Source: an uncultured Alistipes sp. (GTDB lineage: Bacteria; Bacteroidota; Bacteroidia; Bacteroidales; Rikenellaceae). From it: 40,995 nt of DNA. The translations under genes and the position numbers were made by a program. This document shows, piece by piece, positions 39,338 through 40,995 of this stretch (position 1 is the first letter of the stretch; each line of letters opens with the position of its first letter). The notes under the pieces were generated by a model. That model ran no database searches and was not told the DNA's origin. It worked only from the letters and a program-made list of their open reading frames with translations. Where the stretch lies: contig CAJUIE010000002.1 in NCBI GenBank assembly GCA_910586375.1, positions 1-40,995 on the forward strand. The letters run 5' to 3'.

Positions 39338-40995
39338 ATGAACCACAGCCTCGAACAGTACCTTCCCGACACAAACAAGACCCGCTACCGCTTCATGAAA
39401 TACCGCATACACCGCATCCTGCTGGTGTGTTGCAGCTACGACGGCTTCATTCTCGAAGAGGACGGACGCATCGAGTCGCAGATCAATCGTGAATACCTCG
39501 ATCTGAACCTCTCCAACCCACCGTCGTTCACACGTGTAAGCTCAACGAGCGAGGCCCTCGAACTGCTCGCGAACGACCCATCGTTCGACTTCATCCTGAC
39601 GATGTACAATGTAGGCGAAGTCGATGTCTTCACGTTCGCCAAAATCGTCAGGGAGCGCCATCCCGGGATTCCGGTAGCTCTGCTCACCTCCTTCTCGAAG
39701 GATATTTACCGCCGCATCGAGGAGCAGGACCGCTCGGGACTCGACTACATCTTCTGCTGGCACGGCAATACCGACCTCATCATCGCCATTATCAAACTCG
39801 TGGAGGATAGGATGAACGCCGAGGAGGATATTGTCCAGGGCGGCGTACAGGCCATTCTGCTGGTCGAGGACTCGATCCGTTTCTACTCCACCTACCTGCC
39901 CGAACTCTACCGCATCATCCTGATGCAGAATACCGAGTTTCTCAAGGACGCCTTCAACGAGCAGCAGCAGGTGCTGCGCAAACGCGCGCGGCCCAAAATC
40001 CTGCTGGCCCGCAGCTACGAGGAGGCCTCAGAGCTTTACGAACGCTACAAAAAAAATCTACTTGGCGTGATCTCCGACGTGGGATTCGTCATCCATCGCG
40101 ACGATCCGCCCGCCTCGGAACAGCTCGATGCAGGCATCGAACTCTGCCGACACATCCGCGAGGACAACCCCCTGATGCCCGTACTGTTGCAGTCATCGCA
40201 GACCGCCTTCGCCGAGCAGGCCCGCGAACTGGACGCCGGATTCATCGCCAAGAACTCCAAAACGCTCCTCTCCGAGCTCCGCGAATACATCACCACAGAG
40301 CTGGCCTTCGGCGACTTCATCTTCCGCGACCCTGCAACCGGCATTGTCATCGGCCGCGCCCGAGACCTGACACAAATGCAGCAGATGATCGCCACGGTCC
40401 CCGACCAGGCATTCGAATACCACACCTCGCAGAACCACCTCTCAAAATGGCTCTACTCCCGGGGCCTCTTTCCGCTGGCCGCATCGATCCGTCAATACAA
40501 CAAGAGCCATTTTACCTCAGTCGAGGAGCACCGCCGCGTGCTGGTCAGCCTCATCAACGACTACCGCCAGCTGCTGGGTCAGGGCGTCGTGGCACACTTC
40601 GATGCCCAAACCTACTCCGATGCCGTGGCCTTCGCCCGCATCGGCGAAGGCTCCTTAGGCGGCAAGGCACGCGGCCTGGCCTTTATGAACTCGATGCTTA
40701 ACAAATACCGCCAGTACGACAAGCACGAAAACGTGCGCATCCTCATCCCCCGCTCGGTGGTGATCGCTACGGAGTATTTCGACGAATTCATCCGCCTCAA
40801 TGGTCTGGAGTACGTCATCGCCCAGGACTTCACCGACGAGGAAATCCTCTCGGAGTTCGTCTCCTCGACGGTCCCGGCACGCCTTCAGGAGGAGCTCAAA
40901 ACCTACATCCGTACGGTGCGCAAGCCTCTGGCCGTTCGCTCATCGTCAAAGCTCGAAGATTCGCACTACCAGCCCTTCGCTGGCATCTACTCCAC
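39338..40995 (+). CDS. Receiver-PEP synthase-like fusion protein, 5' part
   Basis: The frame stays open for 552 codons to the window end, so the gene is cut. Residues about 25-160 look like a degenerate receiver domain (RILLVCCSYDGF; the phosphoacceptor position in FDFILTMYNVG is Met, not Asp). Residues about 170-320 look like a second receiver (AILLVEDSIRF, Asp247 in GVISDVGF, Lys305 in AKNSKTLL, Ser in LLQSSQ) with the acceptor Asp retained. From about 425 the ATP-grasp domain of PEP synthase or pyruvate phosphate dikinase begins: IGEGSLGGKARGLAFMNS and LAVRSSSKLEDSHYQPFAGI at the end. It may be a phosphorylation-controlled phosphotransfer enzyme; the C-terminal domains are outside the window. 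Confidence 0.85.
   Translation, partial: MNHSLEQYLPDTNKTRYRFMKYRIHRILLVCCSYDGFILEEDGRIESQINREYLDLNLSNPPSFTRVSSTSEALELLANDPSFDFILTMYNVGEVDVFTFAKIVRERHPGIPVALLTSFSKDIYRRIEEQDRSGLDYIFCWHGNTDLIIAIIKLVEDRMNAEEDIVQGGVQAILLVEDSIRFYSTYLPELYRIILMQNTEFLKDAFNEQQQVLRKRARPKILLARSYEEASELYERYKKNLLGVISDVGFVIHRDDPPASEQLDAGIELCRHIREDNPLMPVLLQSSQTAFAEQARELDAGFIAKNSKTLLSELREYITTELAFGDFIFRDPATGIVIGRARDLTQMQQMIATVPDQAFEYHTSQNHLSKWLYSRGLFPLAASIRQYNKSHFTSVEEHRRVLVSLINDYRQLLGQGVVAHFDAQTYSDAVAFARIGEGSLGGKARGLAFMNSMLNKYRQYDKHENVRILIPRSVVIATEYFDEFIRLNGLEYVIAQDFTDEEILSEFVSSTVPARLQEELKTYIRTVRKPLAVRSSSKLEDSHYQPFAGIYS

Overview
The window looks like a chromosomal segment of a gut Bacteroidales bacterium, most likely Alistipes or a close Rikenellaceae relative. 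The evidence is the fairly GC-rich coding sequence, Bacteroidetes-type promoters (TTG or TTTG, about 19-20 bp, then TAnnTTTG), almost no Shine-Dalgarno sites, and typical Bacteroidetes families (DUF4271, DUF4295, DUF3467, DUF5689, FISUMP/DUF1566, a DAHP synthase-chorismate mutase fusion, an SDR-type threonine dehydrogenase). The genus is inferred, not proven.

Layout. 1-2970: end of ribosomal protein L31 with a strong terminator, an orphan FISUMP cassette, a tautomerase, a coiled-coil lipoprotein with an AraC regulator, and a DUF3467 gene. 3127-5458: a promoter-bearing repeat followed by a LysE exporter-cmk-ispH operon. 5679-11596: a tightly overlapping operon (membrane protein, S41 protease, histidine kinase, DUF4271, hemD, rnpA, yidD) closed by a terminator. 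11788-17486: ogt, a bifunctional DAHP synthase/chorismate mutase behind tRNA-Thr(GGT), an SDR threonine dehydrogenase, an alpha/beta hydrolase and a DUF5689 lipoprotein. 17645-22229 (minus): an FKBP lipoprotein, then an agmatinase-nhaA-FKBP operon. 22303-26104: pdxB, pyrD, a second orphan cassette, cinA. 26220-30456: rpmB-rpmG-DUF4295 and ftsY-rimO, split by an island holding a third cassette, a repeat and a minus-strand DUF1566 gene. 30596-33099: a coiled-coil gene, zapA, a probable 6S RNA and ribonuclease Y. 33341-39161: DUF805, HD hydrolase, and a minus operon of an acetyltransferase-like gene, gcvT, a GT87-like gene and a DHOD-like gene. 39338-end: the start of a receiver-PEP synthase fusion.

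Most of the window is housekeeping: translation, isoprenoid, heme, pyridoxal phosphate, pyrimidine and aromatic amino acid synthesis, protein targeting, division and RNA turnover. The unexpected layer is two dispersed repeat families. One is a set of three orphan C-type-lectin (FISUMP) 3' cassettes. Where the first two differ at codon positions 1 or 2 they almost always share the third base, usually C, which is what diversification from AAC-rich template codons by a diversity-generating retroelement would leave. All three are associated with a GAGA-G8/9 tract. No reverse transcriptase or template repeat lies in the window. The other is a roughly 80-bp element that carries a complete Bacteroidetes promoter at its 3' end. 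It stands directly upstream of the LysE exporter, ftsY and the zapA-partner gene, and a degenerate copy appears to be inserted inside one of the lectin cassettes.
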